From: an uncultured Granulosicoccaceae bacterium | GTDB taxonomy: Bacteria; Pseudomonadota; Gammaproteobacteria; Granulosicoccales; Granulosicoccaceae | Direction: 5' to 3' | Length of the DNA: 43,744 nucleotides | Assembly: GCA_938035525.1 (NCBI GenBank) | Contig: CALHOI010000026.1 | Coordinates: forward strand, 1-43,744 | Shown here: piece by piece, positions 15,346 through 24,506 of the stretch | How positions within the stretch are numbered: the stretch's first letter is position 1 | Layout: each line of letters starts with the position of its first letter | The notes under the pieces: generated by a model | The model's input: the letters and a program-made list of their open reading frames with translations, nothing else | The model's database searches: none | What the model was told of the DNA's origin: nothing | Program-made: the position numbers and the translations under genes

Positions 15346-15877
15346 TCGATTGCTCCAGCGCAAAGTTAACTGACATCGATTCTTCTTGGATAGCACCACC
15401 GACAATTTCAGACCAGACCAAGGTCACCATGTATATATTTTCGTTAACCGGCTCAACCTTTGCACCGGCAGGCACTTTATCGGAGCTGGGCAGGGCAGGT
15501 ATGAAGTTTTCGTCACCTGCGCCCTGCCTTGGATGGAAGTATCCTCCCCAGTCATACACATCTTGCAAAGCAATTTGCGCTGGAGTGCATCTTTGTAAAT
15601 CACAACGCGGATTCTGCGAATCGGGTGCGGTGAATATGTCATCGTATTCGCCGTCTCTGACGCCAGCCACATTGGTACGCATGCGGTTGATCATGTCGCT
15701 AGCCAGAAAAAACGCTTGTGATTGATAGTAAGCACTTTGACTGAAGCGCATACCCTCGACCTGCATGCGAGCCGCTGCCAGAAAACCGATTGACAGCAAC
15801 ACGATGGTGATCAGTATTTCAATCATGCCGACACCACGCAATGAGCGTCGGGTGCGTTTTGCAAGGCCAGACCGCAT
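15335..15877 (-). CDS. pilV: Minor pilin PilV (distal cassette)
   Basis: Minor pilin of 180 residues with the prepilin site RG/VGMIEILITIVLL, retaining Glu at mature position five. The stretch GFLAAARMQVEGMRFSQSAYYQSQAFFLASDMINRMR is typical of PilV, shown here only as its landmark: AARMQVEGMRFSQ, then the conserved DMINRMR. RCTPAQIA is shared almost exactly with the other PilV in the window. The start overlaps the fimT stop by one base (TAATG), indicating translational coupling, and the end overlaps pilW. Expected role: part of the priming complex at the pilus tip. Confidence 0.9.
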   Translation of the reverse strand: MRSGLAKRTRRSLRGVGMIEILITIVLLSIGFLAAARMQVEGMRFSQSAYYQSQAFFLASDMINRMRTNVAGVRDGEYDDIFTAPDSQNPRCDLQRCTPAQIALQDVYDWGGYFHPRQGAGDENFIPALPSSDKVPAGAKVEPVNENIYMVTLVWSEIVGGAIQEESMSVNFALEQSSDQ

Positions 15878-16491
15878 TATTTACAGACCTCATTGCCGAA
15901 TACATCGCGAGGGTATTTACTGCCGCTGGGTCGGCCTGGGCGAACATCCCCGGTGGGCGCTACGATTAAGGCACGAGAGTATTCAGGGTCAAGGTCTTTG
16001 TTGCAGATATGGAAACTTCCGTTTGTCCATTCAGCCTGGCCTGTTTTGCCGTAACGAATAAATTTTCTTAATCCCGAACCAGCACTGGTGCGATCATCTG
16101 ATCCCCAGGCGCTGATGTTGGCGTCAGAGCGTGGTTCAGCTGAAATGGAGATAATTTCATCTTCGGGGTCAATGGTGGCAACCGTTTCGCCGGATTCGCG
16201 AGTGTTATCGATAAAAACCAACCAGCCGTGCTTCCAGTCATCAGCATTGGCACCGCATTCTTCCGCGTTGATGGCCATTTTTGGGCACACAGTAATACGT
16301 TTGGTGGATTTAACTGACTCACTTCGGGCCAAGAACAGCGCTTGTCTGAGCTCCGCATAGTCAGCTGCAACCTGGCTGTTTTTGATCGCCCCTGAGAAAC
16401 TCGGAATGCCAATGCCAAGCAGCACAGCCGCCACAGCAAGCGCGATCATTAGCTCGATAAGGGTGAAGCCCGATTGGTTTTTAGTGTCCAT
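15877..16491 (-). CDS. Minor pilin FimT/FimU, GspH family (distal cassette)
   Basis: Pseudopilin-like minor pilin of 204 residues with the site SG/FTLIELMIALAVAAVLLG and the GspH/FimT features LRQALFLARSESVKSTKRITVCP, shown by their landmark LARSESVK. HGWLVFID and a later FIRYGKTG, both of which recur in the other FimU-type protein of this window, complete the pattern. Two or more Cys pairs probably form disulfides. It starts the distal cassette; the gap of 141 bases from pilE contains two hairpins and could hold a promoter. No strong ribosome binding site is seen before ATG 16491. Whether it should be called FimT or FimU cannot be settled without a tree. Confidence 0.88.
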   Translation of the reverse strand: MDTKNQSGFTLIELMIALAVAAVLLGIGIPSFSGAIKNSQVAADYAELRQALFLARSESVKSTKRITVCPKMAINAEECGANADDWKHGWLVFIDNTRESGETVATIDPEDEIISISAEPRSDANISAWGSDDRTSAGSGLRKFIRYGKTGQAEWTNGSFHICNKDLDPEYSRALIVAPTGDVRPGRPSGSKYPRDVFGNEVCK

Positions 16492-16549
16492 GCGGGTTAT
16501 ATCGACCGCACAGGACTAGTCTGAAGTAACCTATTGCTAATTTGATTTA

Positions 16550-16597
16550 CCGGCGTGACATATGCCGGGATTACATGAAGGCGTGCGAGACGCTTCA
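16550..16597. other. Two adjacent stem-loops between pilE and fimT
   Basis: The first is CCGGC with GCCGG around a nine-base loop (16550-16568). The second pairs TGAA(G)GCGT with ACGCTTCA around a five-base loop (16576-16597). Neither ends in a clear T run on the minus strand, so they may be RNA-processing or attenuation structures rather than standard terminators. Confidence 0.4.
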
Positions 16598-16632
16598 CAT
16601 TTTAGTCGATAAATTTGCCGTCTGGTATGAGC

Positions 16633-17085
16633 TTAATTCCAGCAGCCATTCTCGTCATCGTCAGCCGCACCAGGTGTTGAAGTGCGTTTACCCAAATGAT
16701 TAATAGAGATAGTTTTACATTCGTCATCATTCGCCTGAATTCCCTGAGGCGTGGCTACGATGGTGTAAGCCGATGCTGTAGGTGCTGGCGAGAGTGCTAT
16801 TGTGTAGTAATTCTCAGGTGAAGTTTGCAATGAACCATTCAGCGTGCAACTGGCGTAGGTGAAGCGCGTAGATTTACATCGCTCCATCGCTTGGGTGGCT
16901 TCCATCAGTGCCAGGGTACCATCGGCACGCCTCGACTTTTTAATAAAGTCTGAGTAAGAGGGGTAACCCACGGCAATCAATATTCCCACTATGGCAATCA
17001 CAACCAACAGCTCGACAAGGGAAAAACCATTGGCATTTGTGCTACGTCGGCTTTGCGCAAGTTTCATATTCATATTGGCGCTCAT
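16633..17085 (-). CDS. pilE: PilE-type minor pilin
   Basis: Type IV minor pilin of up to 150 residues with the site NG/FSLVELLVVIAIVGILIAVG and the continuation YPSYSDFIKKSRRADG, typical of the PilE/PilA2 group encoded after pilY1 in Pseudomonas-type operons. Cys pairs in the middle (ERCKS, ASCTL) and at the end (DECKT, NGCWN) would close the D-region disulfide loop. It lies between the two cassettes: downstream of the proximal pilY1 by 133 bases, with a hairpin and T run in between, and upstream of the distal fimT. The start could also be an internal Met at residue five or seven; no clear ribosome binding site decides this. Confidence 0.88.
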   Translation of the reverse strand: MSANMNMKLAQSRRSTNANGFSLVELLVVIAIVGILIAVGYPSYSDFIKKSRRADGTLALMEATQAMERCKSTRFTYASCTLNGSLQTSPENYYTIALSPAPTASAYTIVATPQGIQANDDECKTISINHLGKRTSTPGAADDDENGCWN

Positions 17086-17155
17086 ACTGGCATTACATCC
17101 ATGGTGGCTAACTCTCGCGTCAGTAAAGGATACGAGTCGCTATTGTTAACGGCAT

Positions 17156-17179
17156 AAAAAACGGCAGCTGGTGTTGCCG
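17156..17179 (-). terminator. Probable terminator between the proximal pilY1 and pilE
   Basis: On the minus strand CGGCA and TGCCG form a five-base stem with an eight-base loop followed by six T residues, 40 bases after the pilY1 stop. It would make the proximal cassette its own transcript, although the short stem may allow readthrough. Confidence 0.55.
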
Positions 17180-17218
17180 CGCTGCACTTATAATGAATAT
17201 GAGAATCAGCTCGCCTTT

Positions 17219-20200
17219 TTACAGATTCTCTTCTACCATTTCTTGCCAAAAGGTTCGGGATTTAAGTGTCTCGATTTCTACTTCATCCAGCTTGTCTCTA
17301 CCGGCAAAGGCGGTAGCCTTGCCCAATTCGGGAAAAAGCACAGTGGCTTGGGGCGGTATACCGGCTGCGGACAGTGCTCGTCGCCGATCATTTGCCGTTA
17401 GTCGTGTTGATGGCTCGGGCTCACTGTTGTTAGTATCACCAGAGTCGGTATCGCCGTCATTGTCGGAATCGTCCAGATCTTTGACCGGATTGCCGGTGGC
17501 CAGATCCATAAAGTACACAGCGCCGGTTCCAATTGCCGCGGCACATGTGGTGGTGACCACGCTCGGGATATAAGACGTAAACACCACATTGCCATCGAGT
17601 GTAACGCTGCTGCTAAGTACTTTTTCTCCAGGGTCCAATGGTAAAAACCAGCCAATGTCTTCTCTATCGGCGCTGCGTGCTACGTCGTCATCGGTGAGCA
17701 TTCTAAATCCGCTGGTTGATTCGTTTATGTCTGGATAGCGAACACCGCCATCCTCGTCGCGTGGCACACCGAAAACTTGTGTCATTCGAAAACTGTAAAA
17801 TCGGTCTTCAACCACATCGTCAAGAGGATGCGCACGCCAGCCTGAACCGATAGAAACGGACAGTTGTTGTTCGCCATCAATACTCACCAACGCAATATCG
17901 GGCGGGTAGTAGAAACGTCTGGCGGTTTCGGGTGTGTTTTGGGCAAAGTGTGCAATACGGCCACCTTCCATACGGTCATCGACAGACCTGGATAGGCCAG
18001 GATCATTGTTATAGTCAAATCGCCAAACCTGGCCACCCATATCACCAAAGTAAATTTGGTCGACCATACCATCGAAGTTAATATCAACAACGCGCATATC
18101 GCTTGGCACACTGTATCGCATGTTTTCAAGGTCAGGATCGTTGAGATCGGTTTGCCAGATTTCCTTGCCGGTTTCTGCATTCACAATAAAGAAGCCGCGC
18201 CCAACTGTGTCAGGTGTGCGTTTCTGACGATTATCCACACCAGTATCAATAGCGTCTGGATCGGTCTCTGGCAGTTCGACAGGATCTTGGTTGGACCCGT
18301 ATCCTGCGCCAAATATCAACACGTCTACTTCCTGGTTATCGTCGTATATTTTTGTTTTTACCGGCTTTGACCAAGTGTCACCCAGTTCAGTGAAATCGCC
18401 GTCTGCAGTGTCAGGCAGGGTATCCACTGTGTTGGTGCTGCCGGCGATACTCCATAAGTACTTGGGTGCATCCGGATCGCTGACATCCAGAGCGTAATAC
18501 ATGTTGCCACCGCGTCTCATGCCAATGTACAAGTAGGCCTTGTCAGTTAAGGGATCGATGACGCCATCGTTGTTGTCATCTTGTATCCATACGGTCATGC
18601 CACCATCGAGTCCATAGGGTCGAGATCTGGTCGCCTGATTCTCAAAATTTCTGCGTAAATTTTTGAGTAACTCGCGGGGAATAAAAGCAAAATTTTCATT
18701 GCCCGTTGCGTGATCAACCGCGTGCAGAAAACCTTCGTTGGTTGCAACGTGTACCACACTGCGGCCCCCAACGTAGTTTAGCAACAGCGGTTGAGAGTGC
18801 ATGGGGTCGCCCATTTGTGATCGAGTTTCGTTGGTATTGCCATCACCATCTATATCGAATACATCTTGTCCGTGCGCCCAGTTAATTAAATTGCTTACAT
18901 ACTCAGTATCTGATTCAAGTGTTTCGGGAAGCTTCAGCCACTCTAAGTCGATATTGGTGTTTTCCGGCAGTAAGTTGTTGTAGACGCCATTCGTCAGGTC
19001 TGTATTAATGCCAGTGTAGGTATAAACGTTTCGGGCCAAATGAGACACCCCATCGGTGCCAATTTTTTCAGCGGCGCCACCAAGCAACACGCTGTCGCCA
19101 TCAGCTTCAGTGGACCAGTAGCTTTTTGCCGTGGAGAAAAATCGGCCGGTGCGCTCATCAATGGCTTTGGCATCATTAACATCCAATATGTCGGCAGTCG
19201 CCTCTGATTCGGCGGCTAGCTTGTAGCGTTTCAGGTTACCTGCCCATCGAGCAGTACCTTCAGGTTTAAACAGTGAAAAATAGATGTCGTCACGGTTCTT
19301 CAAACGATTGGCCTGGCTGACAGTGGCGCTGGGGGCCACAAAAGAAGTATCGGTTTTACTGACGTTAATGAATATATTCTGGAAGGCATTCAGTAATTGT
19401 GCCGCAGATTCTGCTTCGTAAAATCCACCTTGACCCTCTTGAGCGATATCTTCAAGAAATTGTGAGTCATCCAGGTTGAATCCGATAGTGTGCGTTTTGA
19501 TATTCTGCTCACCATCGAGTGTTGGATCGATATCGTTGTTGCTGAGCCAGTGCGCAAGCTCGGTGCCGCATTCGAAGGACCCCGCACCTGTGCAGGTTGA
19601 ATCACCTGTTAAGCTGCGTACCTTGCTTGCAGCAGTGTTTGTCGTTGGAACACCATCCGAAAGAATAACAATGTGGTTTTGCTGGCATTCACTCTCAATA
19701 GGTGAGACATAAGTGGGTGTTAGTCCGCCATCAGATAGTATTCTTTCCCATCGGCAACTCTCTGCATTGAGGTTGGAGTCTTGACAAGAGTTAGGGCGGC
19801 TAATAAGACCATTAATGTAAGAGGAAGGGTGGCTGACGCGATGGTAACGATCACGCCATTGACGATTACCGCGCTGCAACCCATAGTCGACAGAATCTCC
19901 GAGAAAATACTGCACAGCCTCGTAGTAAGAGCTAACAATCGGTGTCGCATCTTGCGCAACCAAGTCATCAACAATGGCTGTTAGATTATCGCGAAACAGG
20001 GTACCTGGTTTTTCACGCAGCGATTGATAATAAACCACCAGTTGCGGCGTGCGTGCCTCAGCACCGTTAAACGAGTAGAACGATTGCGGAATATCGCCAA
20101 GCGCTTCGGCAGTAATAACAAGCGGGTTGCCAGCTTCCCAGTTTTCGTCCGATACTTTTGCATTTATCAGCGGTGCAACATCAATTAAGAATGATGCGTC

Positions 20201-22894
20201 GGGTGCAGTCCCCGGTTTCGCTGTTGCGGTTACGCTGACCGGGTAGGTGGGTCTGCTTGCGGCTAACACCTTGCCATCTACATTGTTGAACGACGGGTTG
20301 TCCACGCTATCGACAACTTTAAACAGATAGTCTTGCGATGTGGTTATGTCTTTTTCCAGCGTCATGTCCAGTGTTGCACTGACAATAACCGCATCCTTAG
20401 GCACGGCTAAGCCAGGAAAGCGCAATCCAATGACTTGTTTTTCACCAGTATCGCTGTTGATGGTATCCAGCGATGCGCTATTTAAATCAATCCTATTGCT
20501 ATCTTTTCCCTCAGCGGCATCGTCATTACCGTTTGCAATTGAGGATAAAAACGTGGTGTTTGAGCAAAATGAACCCTTGGGTACTGAGCTGGGTGCGTAA
20601 GTGATTTCAAGTTGTGGGGCAGATACCTCGTTCTGGTCGTAGGACACAGCATGTCGATTGTCTATGCCGCTTTCCTTTTCTATAAACACGGTGAGCGGAT
20701 TACCACCACACCAATCATCCAGGTCGACCACTTCCTTAATGACATCCCTGAAGTCGGCACTGTAATACGTGTTTCCCGGAAAATCCCAGGGCTCTGCCAG
20801 CCAGGTGCTTTTTCGCGTGGTTTTGTCTCGACCGTTAATAGCGTTAACTTCGTCAGTAAACGGTTCGCTTGCGCTGGCCTTTTCGGCCGAAATTAGAAAC
20901 GTGGCGTCTTCAATATTAGCCTTAGCTGCAGTGAATACCAGTCTTGCACTCATTATTTCAGCTTGTGGTGGTACATGCACATTGGAAAATCGTATGGCCG
21001 TGGTTTGCGTGTTCTTTCTTGTCGTGTCGGTTGTTTCGGCGGCTTTCCAGGTTATGCTGAGTTTGGGTTTTGCAGTGGACGTTGCCGTATAAATGAACGC
21101 CGAATTTTCTTGTATATTGTTGTAAGACGCAGGAGCACTTAGTACCAAAGATATATCATTGCCTTCGGTCCAGGTATCGGTGTTAACAACCGCTGATACA
21201 ACCTCGGCAAGATTCGGCGATGCAATTTCCTCGTCGGCAACAACTTCCAAGTCTTCCCATGCTTGGAATTCTGTCGTGATTGTCCGCGTTGATAGCGGGT
21301 CTTGACTATAAGGAGCAGGGTTGTCGGATAGCTCGGCTGCAATGTTGATACTCAGTGTATTTTCAGTAAGCTCACCCAGAGTATCGGCGCCGGTTGTTCC
21401 AGCAGTGGCATCACTACCGGCAGTGCTAGTGCCAGCCGTTCCTGCACCAGCTGTACCAGTACCTCCAGCCGTAGTTGATGGAGCGGTTGACGCTGTTGAT
21501 GGATCCAATTCCCAGTTGTCGATTGGCTCTTCAATGGCGTCTGTAGTACCGGTTAAAGTGAGTGTGGCACTTTGTATTTCAGCGTCATTTGGAATGTCCA
21601 GTGAGTCAAAACGGAATGCTAGCTGGCGGGGGAAGTGGGTATCTGCCGCGTAAAAAAGGCGAGATGACATGTTGCTTAAATTTCGTGACACTTCCTCGGT
21701 ATCCTGCTCGGTTATCTCATCAAGATGAGAAACAGCGACCAACTCTGTGGTAGTCAAATCGGTATCTATTGCCTCAGTGTAGCTATAGGTCAGCACTGGT
21801 TGCAGACTTTCGATAACATCGATGCCATAGAATTCACGTACATCCAGTATCGAAGGCCGGTATTCATCCACAGGGTCAAAAATAAATGACATCGCATTGC
21901 CTGCTTCCCAGGTTGGTAGTGTGACAATCAGGTTCATGATTTCCGACAGGTCTGGAGATGTGACTAAATTGCTGTCTGGGGCTGCAGGTGCAGCAGTGGC
22001 TGTAATGGGGACGGGCGGAATGTTATTCCATTGTACGCCACGCGTGGCATTGACCAGGCGGGCCTCGATAGAATCAAAAGTGTTTACCCCGTCGGGTAAA
22101 GGATCAGGTGTGGCGGTAGCTTCAAGCCTGATAGATGCAGATAAGTTACCAACCTGAGCCAAGTCGCTTGTTTTGGTAAACGTGATGTTCGCTGAGGTAA
22201 CAACCGCGTCTTCAGGAATATTGATGTCTTCGAATCGATATGCATAGCGATCATCCTCGGTTCCATCAATGCCACTGAAAAACCACCGAGCGGGACCGAC
22301 GATTGAACGCGTCGTCGGGTCGGTATCGGCATTTTCATACTCGGCTGATACGGCAACAGCAAGTGCTGTCTTGGTTACTTCTTCAGCCATAGTAACCACG
22401 GTTGTATCAGTGGTGTTGGCAGAGTCACCCATAGCCAGCTCCGGTGCATCCAATGTGACAACGTTAGTGTCATCATTTTGGGTTGCATCGTCAGTGTAGT
22501 TTGCAGGTCTTACTACAACACGCTCGTCCGGGCAGACACCGTCTGGGCACAGGCTGCTGCTGTCAGCTTCAAGGTCGCCAACAGGGTAGCGAATAGCTCC
22601 CCCTCGGTTACCACCAGAAAACCCCATTAAGCCAACTCGAAAGCCACTTGATTCGCGCAGTAGTGTGCGCATGGCGACTTTCAGTCTATCCATTCGTGAG
22701 GTTGTGCCACCATCTCTTGCACCCATTGAGCCGGATGTATCGAGTATGAACAGTATGTTTGGATTGTTGTTAAACGCGTCCTTGGATTGTCCGAAGAATA
22801 TTTCGGTATCATCTGCGCTGACAATAGGCGTTACGCCAAAAAACGTAATGGCTAAACTCAGGCAAAGGACATGGCTTTTTCTTAACAGTTTCAT
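17219..22894 (-). CDS. pilY1: PilY1-type pilus tip adhesin, giant four-module form (proximal copy)
   Basis: A PilY1 paralogue of 1891 residues, much longer than the roughly 1150 of Pseudomonas PilY1. It has a signal peptide ending PIVSA, the MIDAS motif DTSGS at residue 52, then about 855 inserted residues carrying four copies of a beta-rich module (near 216-373, 426-618, 632-766 and 821-956; each starts xRFxxxxxPxxAxIxSA). The vWA domain then resumes (DATPIVSSYYEAVQYF, NHIVILSDG), followed by the PilY1 propeller with a Ca-binding-like loop DINFDGMVD near 1604 and acidic DxDxDG loops near 1347, 1439 and 1806. Module two contains a Thr/Gly/Ala-rich linker. ATG 22894 overlaps the pilX stop (TAATG), so it is translationally coupled; the TTG six bases upstream is less likely. 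Tip adhesin or mechanosensor function is inferred from the family. Confidence 0.92.
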   Translation of the reverse strand: MKLLRKSHVLCLSLAITFFGVTPIVSADDTEIFFGQSKDAFNNNPNILFILDTSGSMGARDGGTTSRMDRLKVAMRTLLRESSGFRVGLMGFSGGNRGGAIRYPVGDLEADSSSLCPDGVCPDERVVVRPANYTDDATQNDDTNVVTLDAPELAMGDSANTTDTTVVTMAEEVTKTALAVAVSAEYENADTDPTTRSIVGPARWFFSGIDGTEDDRYAYRFEDINIPEDAVVTSANITFTKTSDLAQVGNLSASIRLEATATPDPLPDGVNTFDSIEARLVNATRGVQWNNIPPVPITATAAPAAPDSNLVTSPDLSEIMNLIVTLPTWEAGNAMSFIFDPVDEYRPSILDVREFYGIDVIESLQPVLTYSYTEAIDTDLTTTELVAVSHLDEITEQDTEEVSRNLSNMSSRLFYAADTHFPRQLAFRFDSLDIPNDAEIQSATLTLTGTTDAIEEPIDNWELDPSTASTAPSTTAGGTGTAGAGTAGTSTAGSDATAGTTGADTLGELTENTLSINIAAELSDNPAPYSQDPLSTRTITTEFQAWEDLEVVADEEIASPNLAEVVSAVVNTDTWTEGNDISLVLSAPASYNNIQENSAFIYTATSTAKPKLSITWKAAETTDTTRKNTQTTAIRFSNVHVPPQAEIMSARLVFTAAKANIEDATFLISAEKASASEPFTDEVNAINGRDKTTRKSTWLAEPWDFPGNTYYSADFRDVIKEVVDLDDWCGGNPLTVFIEKESGIDNRHAVSYDQNEVSAPQLEITYAPSSVPKGSFCSNTTFLSSIANGNDDAAEGKDSNRIDLNSASLDTINSDTGEKQVIGLRFPGLAVPKDAVIVSATLDMTLEKDITTSQDYLFKVVDSVDNPSFNNVDGKVLAASRPTYPVSVTATAKPGTAPDASFLIDVAPLINAKVSDENWEAGNPLVITAEALGDIPQSFYSFNGAEARTPQLVVYYQSLREKPGTLFRDNLTAIVDDLVAQDATPIVSSYYEAVQYFLGDSVDYGLQRGNRQWRDRYHRVSHPSSYINGLISRPNSCQDSNLNAESCRWERILSDGGLTPTYVSPIESECQQNHIVILSDGVPTTNTAASKVRSLTGDSTCTGAGSFECGTELAHWLSNNDIDPTLDGEQNIKTHTIGFNLDDSQFLEDIAQEGQGGFYEAESAAQLLNAFQNIFINVSKTDTSFVAPSATVSQANRLKNRDDIYFSLFKPEGTARWAGNLKRYKLAAESEATADILDVNDAKAIDERTGRFFSTAKSYWSTEADGDSVLLGGAAEKIGTDGVSHLARNVYTYTGINTDLTNGVYNNLLPENTNIDLEWLKLPETLESDTEYVSNLINWAHGQDVFDIDGDGNTNETRSQMGDPMHSQPLLLNYVGGRSVVHVATNEGFLHAVDHATGNENFAFIPRELLKNLRRNFENQATRSRPYGLDGGMTVWIQDDNNDGVIDPLTDKAYLYIGMRRGGNMYYALDVSDPDAPKYLWSIAGSTNTVDTLPDTADGDFTELGDTWSKPVKTKIYDDNQEVDVLIFGAGYGSNQDPVELPETDPDAIDTGVDNRQKRTPDTVGRGFFIVNAETGKEIWQTDLNDPDLENMRYSVPSDMRVVDINFDGMVDQIYFGDMGGQVWRFDYNNDPGLSRSVDDRMEGGRIAHFAQNTPETARRFYYPPDIALVSIDGEQQLSVSIGSGWRAHPLDDVVEDRFYSFRMTQVFGVPRDEDGGVRYPDINESTSGFRMLTDDDVARSADREDIGWFLPLDPGEKVLSSSVTLDGNVVFTSYIPSVVTTTCAAAIGTGAVYFMDLATGNPVKDLDDSDNDGDTDSGDTNNSEPEPSTRLTANDRRRALSAAGIPPQATVLFPELGKATAFAGRDKLDEVEIETLKSRTFWQEMVEENL

Positions 22895-23376
22895 TAGCAA
22901 TCAGTTCCCTGTTCTACTGCGCCAATCGCAACAACGCCCTGTGCAATCACAGTGCTGGTTGCAGCACCTGGTAAGTCCGATTGACCCGTTACCACAAAAC
23001 GTCGGCCTCCAATGGGGCCACCCAGTGACCATCCTGTTGGCAGTGACTGTCCACCGTACTCAATAGAGACTTCGGTAATTTGTCCACCGGATTGATTTAA
23101 ATCGGTATTGCCAACCTTCAGCGTGTCTTTGCATATAACAGACTCAACGGCGTTGGGGTGGCTTGCTTCCTCAATCGAAAGAATGACATCCGTTGCCGAT
23201 TCCGCTGATTGAAAAGTAATTTCTTTTTGAATAGCATTTGAGGCCAGTTGCTGTTCAATGGTTGCGTCTCGCATGGCTGCAATGCCCAATATACTGAGCA
23301 TGAATATCAACACGATACTCACCAGCAGAGCAGCACCGTTTTGTTTTTTCAAGCGAACTTTGTTTTTGATGTTCAT
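22894..23376 (-). CDS. pilX: Minor pilin PilX (proximal cassette)
   Basis: Minor pilin of 160 residues. NG/AALLVSIVLIFMLSILG is the helix start, and AAMRDATIEQQLASN followed by TFQSAESATD is the PilX pattern. As in the other copy, the mature residue five is not Glu. Its start overlaps the pilW stop by four bases (ATGA) and its end overlaps the pilY1 start by one base. It would sit at the base of the PilY1 tip complex. It aligns with the distal PilX through the helix but diverges through most of the globular domain, suggesting each PilX is matched to its own PilY1. Confidence 0.9.
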   Translation of the reverse strand: MNIKNKVRLKKQNGAALLVSIVLIFMLSILGIAAMRDATIEQQLASNAIQKEITFQSAESATDVILSIEEASHPNAVESVICKDTLKVGNTDLNQSGGQITEVSIEYGGQSLPTGWSLGGPIGGRRFVVTGQSDLPGAATSTVIAQGVVAIGAVEQGTDC

Positions 23377-24506
23377 CGGCGGTTCCTCACTTTTACCGTA
23401 GAGTTAAAAGCAAGTTTCAAACGTTTGTCTGAGGCGTAAGATGTTCGAGCATCAACAGGTTCTGGTGTTGCGTTGAGATCGGTGCCAGCAAGCGTGTAGG
23501 TAGAATCGTCTTCCTCTTCCAATATAGGGTCGTACGATTGCATCAGCAAACCTATTTGCACCACTTCGATGCCTCCAGCGTTATCTGTTGTGTCCTCGGG
23601 AGAAAAATAGGTCAGGCTGCGATTACTTGTTTCAGATGGGTCACGTACACCGACTTTAATTTGCATATTGGCCACACCTTCAATCATTTCGATGGGGCGA
23701 TTTTGAGCGGTGTAAGGCAGTGTTTGTTTATATAATGAAAATATTCTGTTGCCGGCACCGTTGGTTCTTTTGGTGTCGCCAATGTAGTAAATATTGCCTT
23801 CAAAACGCATGACTCTTGCACGGTTGTTGGCGCCCGCCAGCCCATACGGAGCCGATAAACGGCTATCACTATTGCTGCTGGTACTGTGCTGCAGTGTGGC
23901 ACCGTTTGCCGACGTAACCGTAAAAATGTCTGCTACCTGACAGTTTGAAATCAGCGCAAGATCGCCTTCTACTAATCCAGAACTGGTCACATCCAGAACG
24001 ATATCTGCATCGACAGTGGGCATTGGCTGAAAGGTATAATTGACAGAATTACCAAACTGAACCGATAGTGCGTGCGTGCCTGGAACTGGTGAGCCTCTGT
24101 CGTCTGGAACGACAAAGCCTAACGGCTCGGCAGGAGTCCATTGTCCCGAATTTTCTATGAGCGATACTGAGACCGCAGTCCTGAAGTAGTTGTCAGTCGG
24201 TGCATCGTCAGATAATATTTTTGCTGATGCTGTGTTGATATCAACACAGCCCTGGAAACCGGCCATGCGAATATCACGGGTAATGGCATCCATGGCAAAG
24301 CGCGCGCTGTCTTGAATATCGGTGAGCGCACTGTTTAAATCAATACTTTTTCGAGAGCCTGAAAAAACGGTTACGGCACTGGCGATCACAACCAGCCCCA
24401 TTGTCATGCCGATCATTAGCTCTACTAGCGTAAATCCACTACTCACTTTTCTCGTGGATTGCCGCAACGAGCCTGTATTCATCCTGCTACTGCTGCTTTT
24501 ACTCAT
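23373..24506 (-). CDS. pilW: Minor pilin PilW (proximal cassette)
   Basis: Minor pilin of 377 residues with the prepilin site SG/FTLVELMIGMTMGL and the PilW hallmark DIQDSARFAMDAITRDIRMAG, shown by DSARFAMD and DIRMAGFQGC. The C-terminal part parallels the distal PilW (HALSVQFGNS, FEGNIYYIGDTKRTN, QIGLLMQSYD, VKVRNRR end). It overlaps pilV by four bases upstream (ATGA) and pilX by four bases downstream. The tightly overlapping junctions point to equimolar, coupled synthesis of the tip complex subunits. Confidence 0.92.
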   Translation of the reverse strand: MSKSSSSRMNTGSLRQSTRKVSSGFTLVELMIGMTMGLVVIASAVTVFSGSRKSIDLNSALTDIQDSARFAMDAITRDIRMAGFQGCVDINTASAKILSDDAPTDNYFRTAVSVSLIENSGQWTPAEPLGFVVPDDRGSPVPGTHALSVQFGNSVNYTFQPMPTVDADIVLDVTSSGLVEGDLALISNCQVADIFTVTSANGATLQHSTSSNSDSRLSAPYGLAGANNRARVMRFEGNIYYIGDTKRTNGAGNRIFSLYKQTLPYTAQNRPIEMIEGVANMQIKVGVRDPSETSNRSLTYFSPEDTTDNAGGIEVVQIGLLMQSYDPILEEEDDSTYTLAGTDLNATPEPVDARTSYASDKRLKLAFNSTVKVRNRR

